Positions 1 to 9,464 of a stretch of 15,592 nucleotides of DNA are shown piece by piece (position 1 is the first letter of the stretch; each line of letters starts with the position of its first letter). The notes under the pieces were generated by a model. The model searched no databases and had not been told where the DNA came from. It was given only the letters and a program-made list of their open reading frames with translations. The stretch is from Byssochlamys sp. IMV 00236. Lineage: Eukaryota > Ascomycota > Eurotiomycetes > Eurotiales > Thermoascaceae. The stretch is taken from assembly GCA_001931875.2 (NCBI GenBank), contig MSJH02000697.1:1-15592 (forward strand). Direction: 5' to 3'. The position numbers and the translations under genes are program-made.

Positions 1-40
<40 letters not shown>
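1..40. repeat. Poly-A run at left edge
   Basis: The first 40 bases are all A. They precede an intron remnant (up to 74) that ends in a normal TAG acceptor, so the run lies inside an intron of the gene at 75-2286 and is not an mRNA tail. A homopolymer exactly at the edge suggests an assembly break; part of it could also be padding or sequencing error. Confidence 0.9.
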
Positions 41-43
<3 letters not shown>

Positions 44-74
44 TATGACCCTGTTTATATAAATGACTTTGTAG

Positions 75-2286
75 GCTATTCGTAAGAAAATTGAACAAGA
101 ATTATCAAAGAAGAGAGGCAACTCTACTCGTATCAGACAAACCAAGAAAATTGCAGGTACCGTATCTGCCCTCCGACCAGCACAGGCCTTGACCGTCAGG
201 GAAAGTATACTGGTGATCGAAGCAGCCCAATTGATGGCTGCTAAAAGGAGTGATTGTGTCTTGGTAGTCGATGACGAAGAACATTTGAGTGGTATCTTTA
301 CTGTAAGTTCTATACTACTCACACTTTACCTTATCTAATTATATATGATAGGCAAAAGATTTGGCTTATCGCGTAGTAGCAGATAATCTGGACGCTAGGT
401 AAATTCATTGTTTCTTATCTTATTCTTTACTCATATATGAAATAGATCAACTACGGTAGCTGAAATCATGACAAGGAACCCCATGTGCGTTACTGCCGAT
501 ACCTCTGCTCAAGATGCTCTGAACCTCATGGTTTCCCGCGGTTTTCGTCACTTGGTATACAAATAACGTGAAAAAACTGCCCCAAAAATCATTCGATTTT
601 TTACATTCATCCCATTTATATAGCCCGTTTGTAATGAAGAAGGCGACATCTTTGGCTTACTCGACATCACCAAGTGTATCTATGAAGCACTTCATAAAAT
701 GGAAAAGGCATACGGGTCATCACGTAAACTGTATGACGCATTAGAAGGTGTCGAACGGGAATGGGCCAATAGCCCAGTTCAGCTCGTTCAGTATATGGAA
801 GCACTCAAAGATAAGATGTCTTGCCCTGATCTGACAACTGTCCTGGATCATGCCGAACCTGTTCAAGTCGCTATGAAGACTCAAGTAAGAGAAGTCGCTC
901 GATTGATGAAAGAGTATCACACAACAGCTGTCCTTGTGATGGATCATGGTGGACTCGCTGGTATTTTTACGGTATTTCCCATTTTGAATATTTTTTTGGG
1001 AAGGTCCTGACATTTTTTTTATATATATAGTCTAAAGATATCGTCTTGAGAGTCATTGCCGCCGGTCTTGCTCCCGATAGTTGCTCAGTCGTACGTGTGA
1101 TGACACCTCATCCTGACACAGCCTTACCTTCAACAAGCATTTTAGACGCTTTGAAAAAAATGCATGGTAAAAAAGAAGGGGGGGAACTATTTTATCACTT
1201 TGCTTATTACTTTTTATATAGATGGTCATTATTTAAATTTACCTGTATTAGACGAAGAAAGAAACATTGTGGGCTTAATCGACGTCCTTCGATTGACTTA
1301 TGCCACTTTAGAACAGGTTAAAAAAAAAAAACAGAACAAAATGAAAAGAGGTGTAACATCCAAAATAGATCAATAGCATCGAAGGTAATCAGGGAGATGG
1401 AGCCAAGTTTTGGCACAGCATTGCGGCCGTAGGAGACCCTACCGAGACAGAATCAGCCATTTCCGATTCACTCTCTCAAGCAGCCAACTCACCCATGTTT
1501 CAAAACGATCGGCTACTCTCACCCATGCCAGGCCATGCACCGACCTACACGGGACTGGGCTATGCAGAGCTCACACCAGGTGATTCAGCATCCATGATAC
1601 ATGACAACGATAACACCTCGACCGTCTCTTCTCATATCAACAATACCTTTTCGTTCAAGTTTAATTATGGAAACAAGACACACCGGTTCCGTCACGAGAT
1701 TGGTAATTTTGCCAGTTTCTTGGAGACGATCCAACAAAAGATCATGACAGAACATCTCTCACTCTCACAGTCGTACGTGGCAGTGCATCACAAGGAAGAT
1801 GAAAATTGGTTGACAGTTGCTTATCTGGATGATGAAAACGATCAAGTCTTAATGACATGTGATTCAGATCTGATAGATGCAGTTCAAATAGCAAAGAAGT
1901 CAGGTATGGATCGTGTTCGGTTGTTTGTGCATGATTCGATGGCAGAGCAAAAGACAGTGGAGCAGGTTCCGGTTGAGTTACCCATGTCGCCTCCTGTCTC
2001 TGTCGAGCCTGTGATAGAAAAGAAGCCTGAACCAAAACAGAAACCACAAAGGCGTCAACAAGAAGAAGAAGAAGGAGAAGACGATGACGATGAAGAAGAG
2101 GAAGAAGAAGAAGAAGAATTGAAAAGAAGAAAACGAAAACACAGTCTAGACAAAAAGAAGACAAGAAAACAAAACGTAGAATACAATTTACCCATTCCTC
2201 AAGAACTGATGTTACCAGCGGCCATTACGTTCCTTGGCGTGGTTATTCTCGGTGTGTTTACTATATCAAGATTAACATCCAAATAA
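75..2286 (+). CDS. mug70: Four-CBS plus PB1 domain protein, Mug70-like, tail-anchored (5' partial)
   Basis: Seven exons are visible: 75-302, 352-398, 446-554, 624-971, 1031-1166, 1222-1316 and 1369-2286. All introns are GT-AG and end in TAG. The frame is open for 626 residues; the start codon and first exon are off the left edge, since 74 bases of intron precede the first exon. A basic stretch (IRKKIEQELSKKR) leads into two CBS pairs: about residues 25-155, with GTVSALRPAQALTV and the GIFTAKDLAYRVV turn, and about 195-320, with GIFTSKDIVLRVI and NLPVLDEERNIVGLIDVLRL. CBS pairs usually bind adenine nucleotides. A PB1 domain lies at about 413-510 and includes an acidic OPCA-like segment (AYLDDENDQVLMTCDSDL). 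A Glu/Asp-rich then Lys/Arg-rich linker leads to one C-terminal membrane helix (about 603-621), which suggests a tail anchor. The domain order matches the fungal family that includes S. pombe Mug70, which as far as I recall has no defined biochemical role. The gene is convergent with the transcription factor gene on its right. Confidence 0.88.
2060..2120 (+). repeat. GAA/GAT-rich tract coding for an acidic stretch
   Basis: A purine-rich, triplet-biased stretch inside the last exon of the CBS-PB1 gene encodes mostly Glu and Asp just before a Lys/Arg-rich segment and the membrane anchor. It is a low-complexity coding repeat, likely variable in length between strains. Confidence 0.7.
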
Positions 2287-2311
2287 CTTTAGAATTTTCT
2301 TTTTTTTTCTC

Positions 2312-2317
2312 TTTATT
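2312..2317 (-). terminator. AATAAA poly-A signal candidate for Zn2Cys6 gene (minus strand)
   Basis: TTTATT on the plus strand reads AATAAA on the minus strand. It lies 33 bases beyond the minus-strand stop codon (2350-2352). With the plus-strand signal at 2337-2342, both signals fit in the 63-base gap between the converging genes. Confidence 0.5.
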
Positions 2318-2336
2318 TATATAATCATAGTAATAT

Positions 2337-2342
2337 AATAAA
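2337..2342 (+). terminator. AATAAA poly-A signal candidate for CBS-PB1 gene
   Basis: A canonical AATAAA lies 51 bases after the stop codon ending at 2286. Cleavage 10 to 30 bases further on would fall inside the last codons of the opposite-strand transcription factor gene, so the two mRNAs probably overlap tail to tail. Confidence 0.5.
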
Positions 2343-2349
2343 ACGTTCC

Positions 2350-5330
2350 TTATGCCGTATCTTCCCAATCACGATGAGTTCGTTTTTTCCCGCCTGGGTA
2401 CATCAAATCATTATCATTCTGAGGAGGAAATGCAGCAGCAGTAGGATTAAACGTGTTTGTGTTGTAAAGCAACGCATTCATGTCCATGTTTATCGAACCA
2501 AACAAGTCGTGGGGGTCAAAGTTGGTTTGTTGGTTACTGTAGATGGGTGGCTGAGGCATAGTAAACAGCTCGGTGTTATTGAGGAACTGCTGAGAATACT
2601 GCTGAGATTGGTGTCCAGAGGAAAAGTTATAGCCAACAGAATCAAAGCTTGCTGGGCTATTGGCGTCTGTCCTCGCATCAAACATGTAGAATGGCTGCTG
2701 GTTTCGTGTGGCAGGCGTGCTTGAGCTAGACACAACCGTAGGTGGTGTTGCCGTCGCTGTCGTCGCCGTCGCTGTTGTGTTAGTGGTAGTGGTTGACGTG
2801 CTAGCGGGCATGTCAAAATTCATGTCTCCTAGCAACATACCGGTGTTATGGTTGCCTGTGTTTGATTGAGGAGGAGACATGCCGAAATCCATCAAGCTAT
2901 TACCATTGAATATTAAGTTGGTTTCGACGCCAATAAGACTACTTGGATCATGAAAGTTGATCGTCTGCTGTTGTTGCTGATGATGATGTGGATGATGAGG
3001 CATAGGAGACTGGTGTTTAGCTTGGATGGGTGATGCTGTACTGTTGATCGACGTAGGAGGTGGAGTAGGTGTAGTCGTATACAAAGGCTGAGAAGGTTGT
3101 AATCGCAAATTATTAAACATTGGTTGGGTGGTATTAGTTGCATTATTATTATTAGTATGTAGTGTTGTATTTCCGCTATTCGTGGACGTAGTAGTATGTG
3201 TCGTTGTACTAGGTTGAGGAGATTCAAATACTGCGGGATTAAAGACAGAAGATATCGATTGTTGATTGATGGAGTCTTCGTTCACATGAGGCAAGTCCTT
3301 CAAGTTTGTGTACAAGTTGTTCTTCTTCAAAAATGCTTCAATCGATTCAATGATATCACACACCTTGACCATATAAGTTAAAGGAGACTCCCTGAGTACA
3401 TTAGCTGTGATGATGAGATTACGCTGAGCCAAGTAAGACACTTCTTTTTCATTGGACAATGCATTTGCTTGATGTATTGTGACACTAGCAATGATTCCGT
3501 CCATAGCATAAAAGAATTGACACCATTTTAAATTATTTGCATATAAGGCTAACATTCTAGTGATGAGATTTGCGGATTTTGTACAAATGTTTAACGACAA
3601 TAAGGCAACAGGGGTAGCTGTTTGGTCTTGCTTTGGTAAAAAGAATTTATGAAGCATGATCCAAGTGGTTTGATATTGGATGTTGAGAATCAGACAAGCT
3701 TCATCTCTAAAAGAGTTTGTTTTCTGAAGTGATGACTCATCTGTAAAGTGTAATTCCTGAGGTAATTCAGATAGCCAGTTGGTTAAAGCGTTTTCTAGTC
3801 TTGAAATGGCCGACAAAAGTGACTGTCCAGATTGTTCAGAGGGTAAATGTTTGGTGATGTCCTTTCTGATTCTCATCAATTTGATCGAATAGACTGTAAA
3901 GTGAATTCTGTAACCTGTCTCTTCATCTTCATGGTCCAATCGAACGGGATATTCCAAGTCACAGTCTTTATCATCTACCATAGTCGGTCTATTGCTTTCT
4001 AATGCTGCACATAAATCTAACCAGTAAGCTGACCACCAAAGACGTTTATTTGTTTCACGCTGATTTAAATCAGCCGACATGTGTTCCTTCTTGTGGAACT
4101 TTAGATCTTGTGCCATTCGGATGGCGAGTCCAATGTAGAGATAGGCAAGACTTGACCGTTCACTTGACAACTGATACATGTACAGGTTTAAGAGAGCGTG
4201 AATTGTCGTTGGACTGCTGATATCAAAACATTTCTTTAATAGCTGTCTCGCGTTCTTAAAATAGACTTCACCCATATTTGATGGCGCAGCAGTAGTAATT
4301 GAGTGATAAATACATCCATGCTTTGAGACCCAAGCATCAATTGAGTTCTTCAAGAGAGGATCGAGTGTATCATTCGTATATTGTTGCATGAATGATTCTT
4401 TATCAACAATTTCATAAGCCAAAAAGCATGAATGATAGCACGAGTGCATTAAATTGTCCAAGACGTCCTTTGGTAGCGTAGTTGACATGGCCTGTTGTTG
4501 ATTCTCTTCTATCAGTTTCTTTTCCTGTAGGATCTTTTTGGCCTCTGTATCATCCACTTCCCAAAGTCTACCTGGTTCATTTGCATTACTGTCCGCACCG
4601 AATATGTTTCTTTTTGTTTGTTGTTGTTGTTGTTGTTGTTGCTGCTGCTGTTGTTGTTGATGTCTACGCGATGACGATGAAGAATAAATAGAGTTTTCAG
4701 GATTGAATAAACTGGTAGAGCTAGAGTCATTATTGATATTCAATTGACTAATTCCGTTCAGCAATATTTTATATAAATCAGCCACACTTGCGATATTTGT
4801 GTCAATCCTTAATCCAGATGGTGACAAAGATAGCTTCCATGTTACTGATTGATTGCTATTGGTGATATCTCCATGACTCGTTAACTGCATCGTATTGTTA
4901 TCTTCCATTGTCTTTGTGCTCGTTGTTGTAGTGACTGAAGAAGCGTATGAATTTATATTATCCTTCATGTTTGCCAACTCAACTTGCATCTTTCGCATTC
5001 TTTCCTTTAATTCTTCAACATGATTACCCAATTGATCGAATGCATGACCATCTACTCTACGAGGTGGAGTAGCATAACTACAGGGTAAGCCTGCTATAGC
5101 ACAACGACCACAAGTAGGTTGAACAAAATCACATTTAACTTTCTTCTTTCTACATCGAATACACTACAAAAGTATAAACATATATATATTTTTACATGAT
5201 ATTCTATGTAAATACTTACAGCCAAACTAGACCGTGGTCGCTTGGGCCTAGTCTGTTCAGGTTGTTTAGGCGATTGTTGCTGTTGTTGCTGTTGTTGTTG
5301 TTGTTGGTTACTATCGAATACAGAAGACAT
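2350..5330 (-). CDS. Zn2Cys6 fungal transcription factor
   Basis: Two exons, 5330-5220 and 5163-2350, are joined over a 56-base GT-AG intron and give 974 residues. Exon 1 (37 residues) carries 11 glutamines and a basic RPKRPRSSLA end. Exon 2 starts exactly at the first zinc cysteine: Cys 38, 41, 48, 55, 58 and 65 form C-x2-C-x6-C-x6-C-x2-C-x6-C with the basic loop RKKKVK, a DNA-binding binuclear zinc cluster. A short coiled coil follows (about 80-105, EELKERMRKMQVEL), probably for dimerisation. A 14-glutamine run is at 206-219. About 270-530 is a fungal-specific transcription factor middle domain, with the hallmark RLWWSAYWLD (411-420) followed by RPTMVDDKDCDLEYP. The C-terminal 400 residues are rich in Q, N, T, S and P, typical of an activation region, and end in a basic KKRTHRDW tail. 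It is presumably nuclear. I cannot assign a specific ortholog or target genes. The ATG lies 116 bases past the stop of the upstream kinase/phosphatase gene. Confidence 0.9.
4618..4659 (-). repeat. CAA/CAG repeat coding 14 glutamines
   Basis: A triplet run within exon 2 of the Zn2Cys6 gene, read as TTG/CTG on the plus strand. It codes for an uninterrupted polyglutamine tract between the coiled coil and the middle domain, so it is a candidate for length polymorphism. Confidence 0.85.
5274..5306 (-). repeat. CAA/CAG repeat coding 11 glutamines
   Basis: A second triplet run in the first exon of the Zn2Cys6 gene, starting at residue 9. It mixes CAA and CAG codons, which slows slippage. Confidence 0.85.
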
Positions 5331-5446
5331 GGAATGCAATGTCTTCTTTTTTTTTTTGTAGAAAGAAAAGGAATAAATTATAAAAAGGAAAAAAGAAAAT
5401 AAGGTTTTTGATGTATAAACTGTGTTTAAATAGTCAACCAATCGTT
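5331..5446 (-). promoter_or_regulatory. Short promoter/leader region of Zn2Cys6 gene
   Basis: Only 116 bases separate the stop of the kinase/phosphatase gene from the ATG of the transcription factor gene on the same strand. On the minus strand the stretch is T-rich with an AT-rich TATAATTTATT element about 55 to 65 bases before the ATG. The upstream gene's poly-A site must fall here or beyond, so promoter and terminator probably overlap. Confidence 0.45.
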
Positions 5447-7070
5447 TTATTCTAATGATCCTAAGGCTGGTTCACTTAAATCTATCGTACTTGGGTTACT
5501 TGAAGTCCTTGGGAACAGGTTTGGACTGATTGGGATAATTGGACTCATAGGTTCCCTTACAATTTCACCACTAGCACCCAAATTGATTTTACTCAATTTT
5601 CTGACTGAAGGTGACTTTTTTAATTTAGGACGGTGAGTGTCGACAGCATCAATGTCGACTACATGAATATATGAATAATCAAAAGAATAAAGACTAGTGT
5701 TATGCATACCTTTATATCTCTTTTCTTCACATCCATAAGCCTTGGGTGTTAGTTCAATCACGGTATGGAGAGGTATCTTGATATAAGGTAAATCTTCATG
5801 ATTGTAATTCATAAAGTAAGCATAGATACACCTTAAAATAGCCTGATGACCGATAATCAAAATATTTTCATGTCTTTCTAATTCCATAATGATAGGCTCC
5901 AATCGAAGGACAACATCTCTATAAGATTCACCACCTCTATAACGATAATTAAATTTATCTTCATCACGATTAGCAAAATCCTCGGGATATTTTTGTTCAA
6001 TCTCTTCATAGGTCATTCCATCACATACACCAGCGTCCAGTTCATCCAGGGCCTTCCATTGTAATTTTGGATAATCTAGGTATTGACTTGTCTCTATCGT
6101 TCTTTTCAAAGTGGATGTCCAAATGACCAGATCTTGTGTGCCCAAATTTTGAATCAATTCTGGTAACTTGGTAGCATAAAGTAGACCTCTTTCGGATAAC
6201 GAGGAATCACCACCGATTTTACCTTCAAGATTATATTGAGATTCACCATGTCGACTGAAATAGATCTTTCTGGGTGCAATGTGTAAATTCATGAGATAAT
6301 AAACAATTCTTGATTCCAAATAGCCTTGAATCATATTGATTATATTTTGACTTCCAACATTAATCAGCTTGATAAAAGTCAAATCCTTTTCAGTGATCGT
6401 CTCATATTGTTCCTTGTAATGATCAATGCGAGCAATAAAATCAACAGCTGCCTCATCTGGATCCGTGTTGGCATAATCGGGAGAAGATAATTTGACTTCC
6501 TTAATATTAGCCAATATCAATGCTTCATCTTGACAAATAGATTCAATAAATAGCACTTGGATATCGTGTTTACTCAGTTTTTCATATAACCATCGTCTTC
6601 TCTTTTTGGTACTGTTTGTTGCATCGTAAATAGCCACGATACCTTGATCATTACTGAACCATTCAATCATATCTTGTAATGCAGCAGCAGCAGCTTCTCT
6701 TCTTTGTTGTTCTCCTATACTGTTGTGTGGATCAAAAAATGTATGAGGTAAACTTGCACCATGAAGCTTTCTTCGATAGTTTCCAACATTAAATACTTTG
6801 GTCTTTATTCCCAGCCAAGTAAGATATCGACAGACTATTTAAAGAGTGTGAATAGGATATATACATCACAGAATAGTTTATACCTTTTTGAGATATATAT
6901 GTCTTTCCTCTGGCAGGTAATCCTACCATCTATTAAATCAGAGTTATTTCAAACAAACACTAGCAGATAACTTTCTACTTACAACACAGGCAATGCGTAG
7001 ATCTAAACAAATACATGTTATTTCTTTCTACAATTGAGCATTAACTATAATAATATTTACTTGAACTCAT
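5447..7070 (-). CDS. PFKFB: Bifunctional 6-phosphofructo-2-kinase / fructose-2,6-bisphosphatase
   Basis: Four exons, 7070-7061, 7002-6983, 6929-6884 and 6834-5447, give 487 residues. The first two exons are only 10 and 20 bases; the introns are 58, 53 and 49 bases, GT-AG. The enzyme makes and breaks fructose 2,6-bisphosphate, the cytosolic switch between glycolysis and gluconeogenesis. The kinase half has the P-loop GLPARGKT (13-20), TKVFNVGNYRR, the DATNST motif (96-101), FIESICQDE and NIKEVKLSSPDY. The phosphatase half has RHGES with the catalytic His at 221, the acid/base Glu near 290 (DELDAGVCDG) and GHQA with the second His at 355. All three phosphatase residues are present, so both activities are expected, unlike yeast Pfk26, which as I recall lacks the phosphatase histidine. 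There is no long N-terminal regulatory extension. The Ser-rich C-terminal tail (KKSPSVRKLS, then two SP sites) is a likely phosphorylation region. Start choice: this is the only ATG whose splicing gives the conserved RIACVMVGLPARGKT lead-in. Confidence 0.93.
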
Positions 7071-7631
7071 TTTATTGTTGTCGTAGATAAGAGAAGGGAA
7101 AAATAAAAAGATCAAAAAATTTTAGTGCTGATACTGAGTGTCAAAATGATCACCCTTATCACAATAATAATGAGCTTATTTATAGTATACATCCTTCACT
7201 TTTTTTTTTTATTATTCAATAGATAAATAACGTCATCTTTTTATAGATATATTATATCTATATTCTTATAAAGAGCTTTGTCAATGACGACACTCTTTTA
7301 GAAAATAAAACCAAACTTATAAACTGTTTCAATTGATCTCTCTTTTTATTTAACAGCAGACAAGTTCAAAAAAAAAGAAGTTGGATAATCGTATGTTTGA
7401 CTTTATGGATCAGCTCATATAAATATATAAAGAAACTTGTCTCTCCCTTTCAAAATAGAATCTAATCATTACGCAATTTTGACTGTCACAATGAATATTA
7501 TTACATCCATGGAGGGTGCATTATTATTTTTCTGGTTTCTTTTTTATTTTCCTTTTTATTTTCATTTTCCTTTTTTATTTTCCTTTCTTTCTCTCTCTTT
7601 TTTTTACTCTCATCCCTTTTATAATTAAAAC
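7071..7631. promoter_or_regulatory. Divergent promoter between PFKFB and MUB1-like genes
   Basis: These 561 bases hold no gene. On the minus strand a TATAAA (7184-7179) lies about 110 bases before the PFKFB ATG, and GATAAGGGTG (7160-7151) lies 81 to 90 bases before it. On the plus strand TATAAATA (7418-7425) lies about 210 bases before the MUB1-like ATG. A long pyrimidine tract (about 7528-7617) runs almost up to that ATG, as at many fungal transcription starts. Upstream ATGs at 7491 and 7508 would lie in the leader if transcription began near the TATA element. Factor binding is not shown. Confidence 0.55.
7528..7617 (+). promoter_or_regulatory. Pyrimidine-rich tract before MUB1-like start codon
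   Basis: Almost uninterrupted T and C for about 90 bases with repeated TTTTATTTTCC-like units, ending about 15 bases before the ATG at 7632. Such CT tracts commonly sit at or just before transcription starts of fungal housekeeping genes; this function is inferred from position. Confidence 0.45.
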
Positions 7632-9180
7632 ATGCGTGAGCCTAATTTCAGCTCCACAGCCCAAAATAGAGCAGCTGTTGTTATTTCATCTACTTTATAT
7701 GATCGAAGAGCTTTAGATTGTACAGCAACTCTACCTTTAGTCAATTCATTAACTCATCTTGCTTACATGACTTCTACTTCACCACGCATTCGTGAAATCT
7801 TGGCAGCAGATGGTGGATTAGAAAGATTAGTAAAAATACTTGCTACTTGCCAATATACGGATAAACACTCTTTATGGAAATGGTCCTTAGCTTTTCAGTG
7901 CGTCGTCAATGTGGGTGTCCGTGGGACAGAGGCTATTAGGACCCGTGTAGTGGAAGCTGGAGCAGTACACATCGTGCTGGCCATACTGGAAAATTTTATT
8001 CAAGCACTCGACCAAGCCAAACTAGACAAAGACCAAGAAAAGAAACAAAGCTCGAATAATTTATTTGCAACCGCTTTAACTTTACCGATTTTACCGATTC
8101 AGCAACTCCAACAACAGCCATCAAGATCAACTCCTATTTTATCCTACCAACAGCAGTTATCATCTACGTCATCAGAAAAAGAGAATATATTTCAAAATAA
8201 CACAAGAAATATGGAAAATACTAACAATAGCATGCTATTTGTTATTCCAAAAAGACGGACTTTCCTTAAACGAACAGCAAAACCAAAGGCAAAACCATAT
8301 ACCGCATCTCTATCAAGTATTCCACTCTTAAACAATCTATCCACTGACGCCATACTTCACCGTGAAGAAGACATTTTGTTATCCTTACAGCTTTTGGCTT
8401 ACTTATCCAAATACCCTCAGATTCGTCAAGCATTTCACAATAATCATCGACACAATGTATTTTCGGTGGTTGAAAAATTTACACATCGCATCCATCCTGC
8501 TGCCATCATTTATTGGGCCGGTGTCATCATGAGAAATGCTTGTAGAAAGGATGAAGCAAGAGGTGGTGTCAGACAGTGCGCAAATATGCAATGTGGTAAA
8601 TGGGAAAGATTTCCTCGCGAATTTGCAAAGTGTCGTAGATGGTAATTTTTGATTTCTATTTTATAAAGTAAATGTGCTAACGTATTTTATTAGTCGAAAA
8701 GCCAAATATTGCTCAAAAGCTTGCCAATCAAAAGCTTGGGCTGATGGCCATCGGTGGTGGTGTGTTGAAAGACCTCATAGTAGTCATCCACCCAATCCTA
8801 CTGCAACATCTTCAACTACTGCTGCTGCTGCTGCTGCCGTTGTCGCCGCTGCTCCACCTCCACCTCCACCGACAGAACAAGTAGTTCATTTAGAGGATAC
8901 GGCTACATCGGACGTGATGACAATCCCTATTGACACCAACAATACCAACACAAATGAAGGAAATGAGGCTGGTGATAATAGCAATACAACTAGAAGATCA
9001 TCACTGGCTGTTACAACCGAAAATACCCTTCGTCCTCCTCGTGAACAGGAACTCTTATTTTATCACCATACTCAGCGGAGGAACTCTCGTTCGGTGCGTA
9101 GTCTGGCATCAGGATCATCCACTGAAGTTGAAGGCGATACAGAAACAACTCGTCCCCGAGATTTAATGGATGTTGATTAA
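7632..9180 (+). CDS. MUB1: MYND zinc-finger protein, MUB1/SamB family
   Basis: Two exons, 7632-8641 and 8694-9180, with a 52-base GT-AG intron (branch-like CTAAC at 8677-8681), give 498 residues. The N-terminus, with MREPNF, NRAAVVISSTLYDRRALDC and GGLERLVKIL, matches the armadillo-like start of yeast Mub1 and Aspergillus SamB and fixes the start codon. A variable Q/S/N-rich insert (about 135-235) precedes REEDILLSLQLLAYLSKYPQ and YWAGVIMRNACRKD. The MYND finger uses Cys 316, 321, 334, 337, 343 and 347, His 356 and Cys 360; the intron splits the codon of Cys 337. After the finger come poly-Ala and poly-Pro runs and a low-complexity tail ending in MDVD. In yeast, Mub1 works with the Ubr2 ubiquitin ligase and Rad6 to degrade the proteasome regulator Rpn4; in Aspergillus, SamB affects polarity and conidiophore form. 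The role here is inferred from family. Confidence 0.92.
8820..8872 (+). repeat. GCT then CCA/CCT triplet tract (poly-Ala, poly-Pro)
   Basis: A run of alanine codons (mainly GCT/GCC) followed by proline codons, just after the MYND finger of the MUB1-like gene. It is a flexible linker of low complexity. Confidence 0.65.
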
Positions 9181-9211
9181 TAACAATTTATAAAAAAAAT
9201 ATATATCTTCC

Positions 9212-9234
9212 CACACACACTCACACACGCACAC
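9212..9234. repeat. Interrupted CA dinucleotide repeat
   Basis: CA units broken by a T and a G. It lies 32 bases after the MUB1-like stop codon, probably in its 3' untranslated region. Confidence 0.8.
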
Positions 9235-9310
9235 TCTATGACCTTTGGTATGACTTTTTTTTTTATTGCTCTTTTTTTTTGTTTGCTACGTACAATAATG
9301 CCACAGCTAT

Positions 9311-9327
9311 ACACACACACACACACA
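9311..9327. repeat. AC dinucleotide repeat
   Basis: Eight perfect AC units plus one base between the two converging genes. A simple microsatellite. Confidence 0.85.
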
Positions 9328-9451
9328 TATTCATAACATGATACATACGCAGATTATACAAAAAAAAAAAAAAAATAGCAAGACATTCGTTTTTATTATT
9401 TCTATAAACTTCACCTTTTTCAACCTATTTTTTGATTGTATATTACTCTTC

Positions 9452-9457
9452 TTTATT
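9452..9457 (-). terminator. AATAAA poly-A signal candidate for amine oxidase gene
   Basis: TTTATT on the plus strand, which is AATAAA on the minus strand, begins 8 bases past the amine oxidase stop codon. A second copy lies at 9397-9392. Confidence 0.4.
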
Positions 9458-9464
9458 AAATTGT

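Larger units (their letters stand above)
9181..9464. other. Convergent 3' region with CA microsatellites, no gene
   Basis: These 284 bases lie between the ends of the MUB1-like gene (+) and the amine oxidase gene (-). They hold an interrupted CA repeat (9212-9234), an AC repeat (9311-9327), a 16-A run (9360-9375) and T runs. Minus-strand AATAAA elements at 9457-9452 and 9397-9392 could serve the amine oxidase mRNA. I see no clear AATAAA for the MUB1-like mRNA. Confidence 0.7.

Noticed and set aside
1742..2164. 140-codon minus-strand open frame
   Set aside because: It is the antisense of the PB1 and acidic-linker coding exon. The Leu/Ser-rich translation comes from reverse reading of Glu-rich codons.
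2374..3381. Several plus- and minus-strand open frames inside the Zn2Cys6 gene
   Set aside because: They are shadows of the long transcription factor exon, which has a full domain set in its own frame.
4059..4074. 16-base palindrome GCTGATTTAAATCAGC in the Zn2Cys6 gene, sharing 14 bases with 11904-11917
   Set aside because: The first copy is inside well-conserved coding sequence, and one shared AT-rich 14-mer in 15 kb is close to chance expectation.
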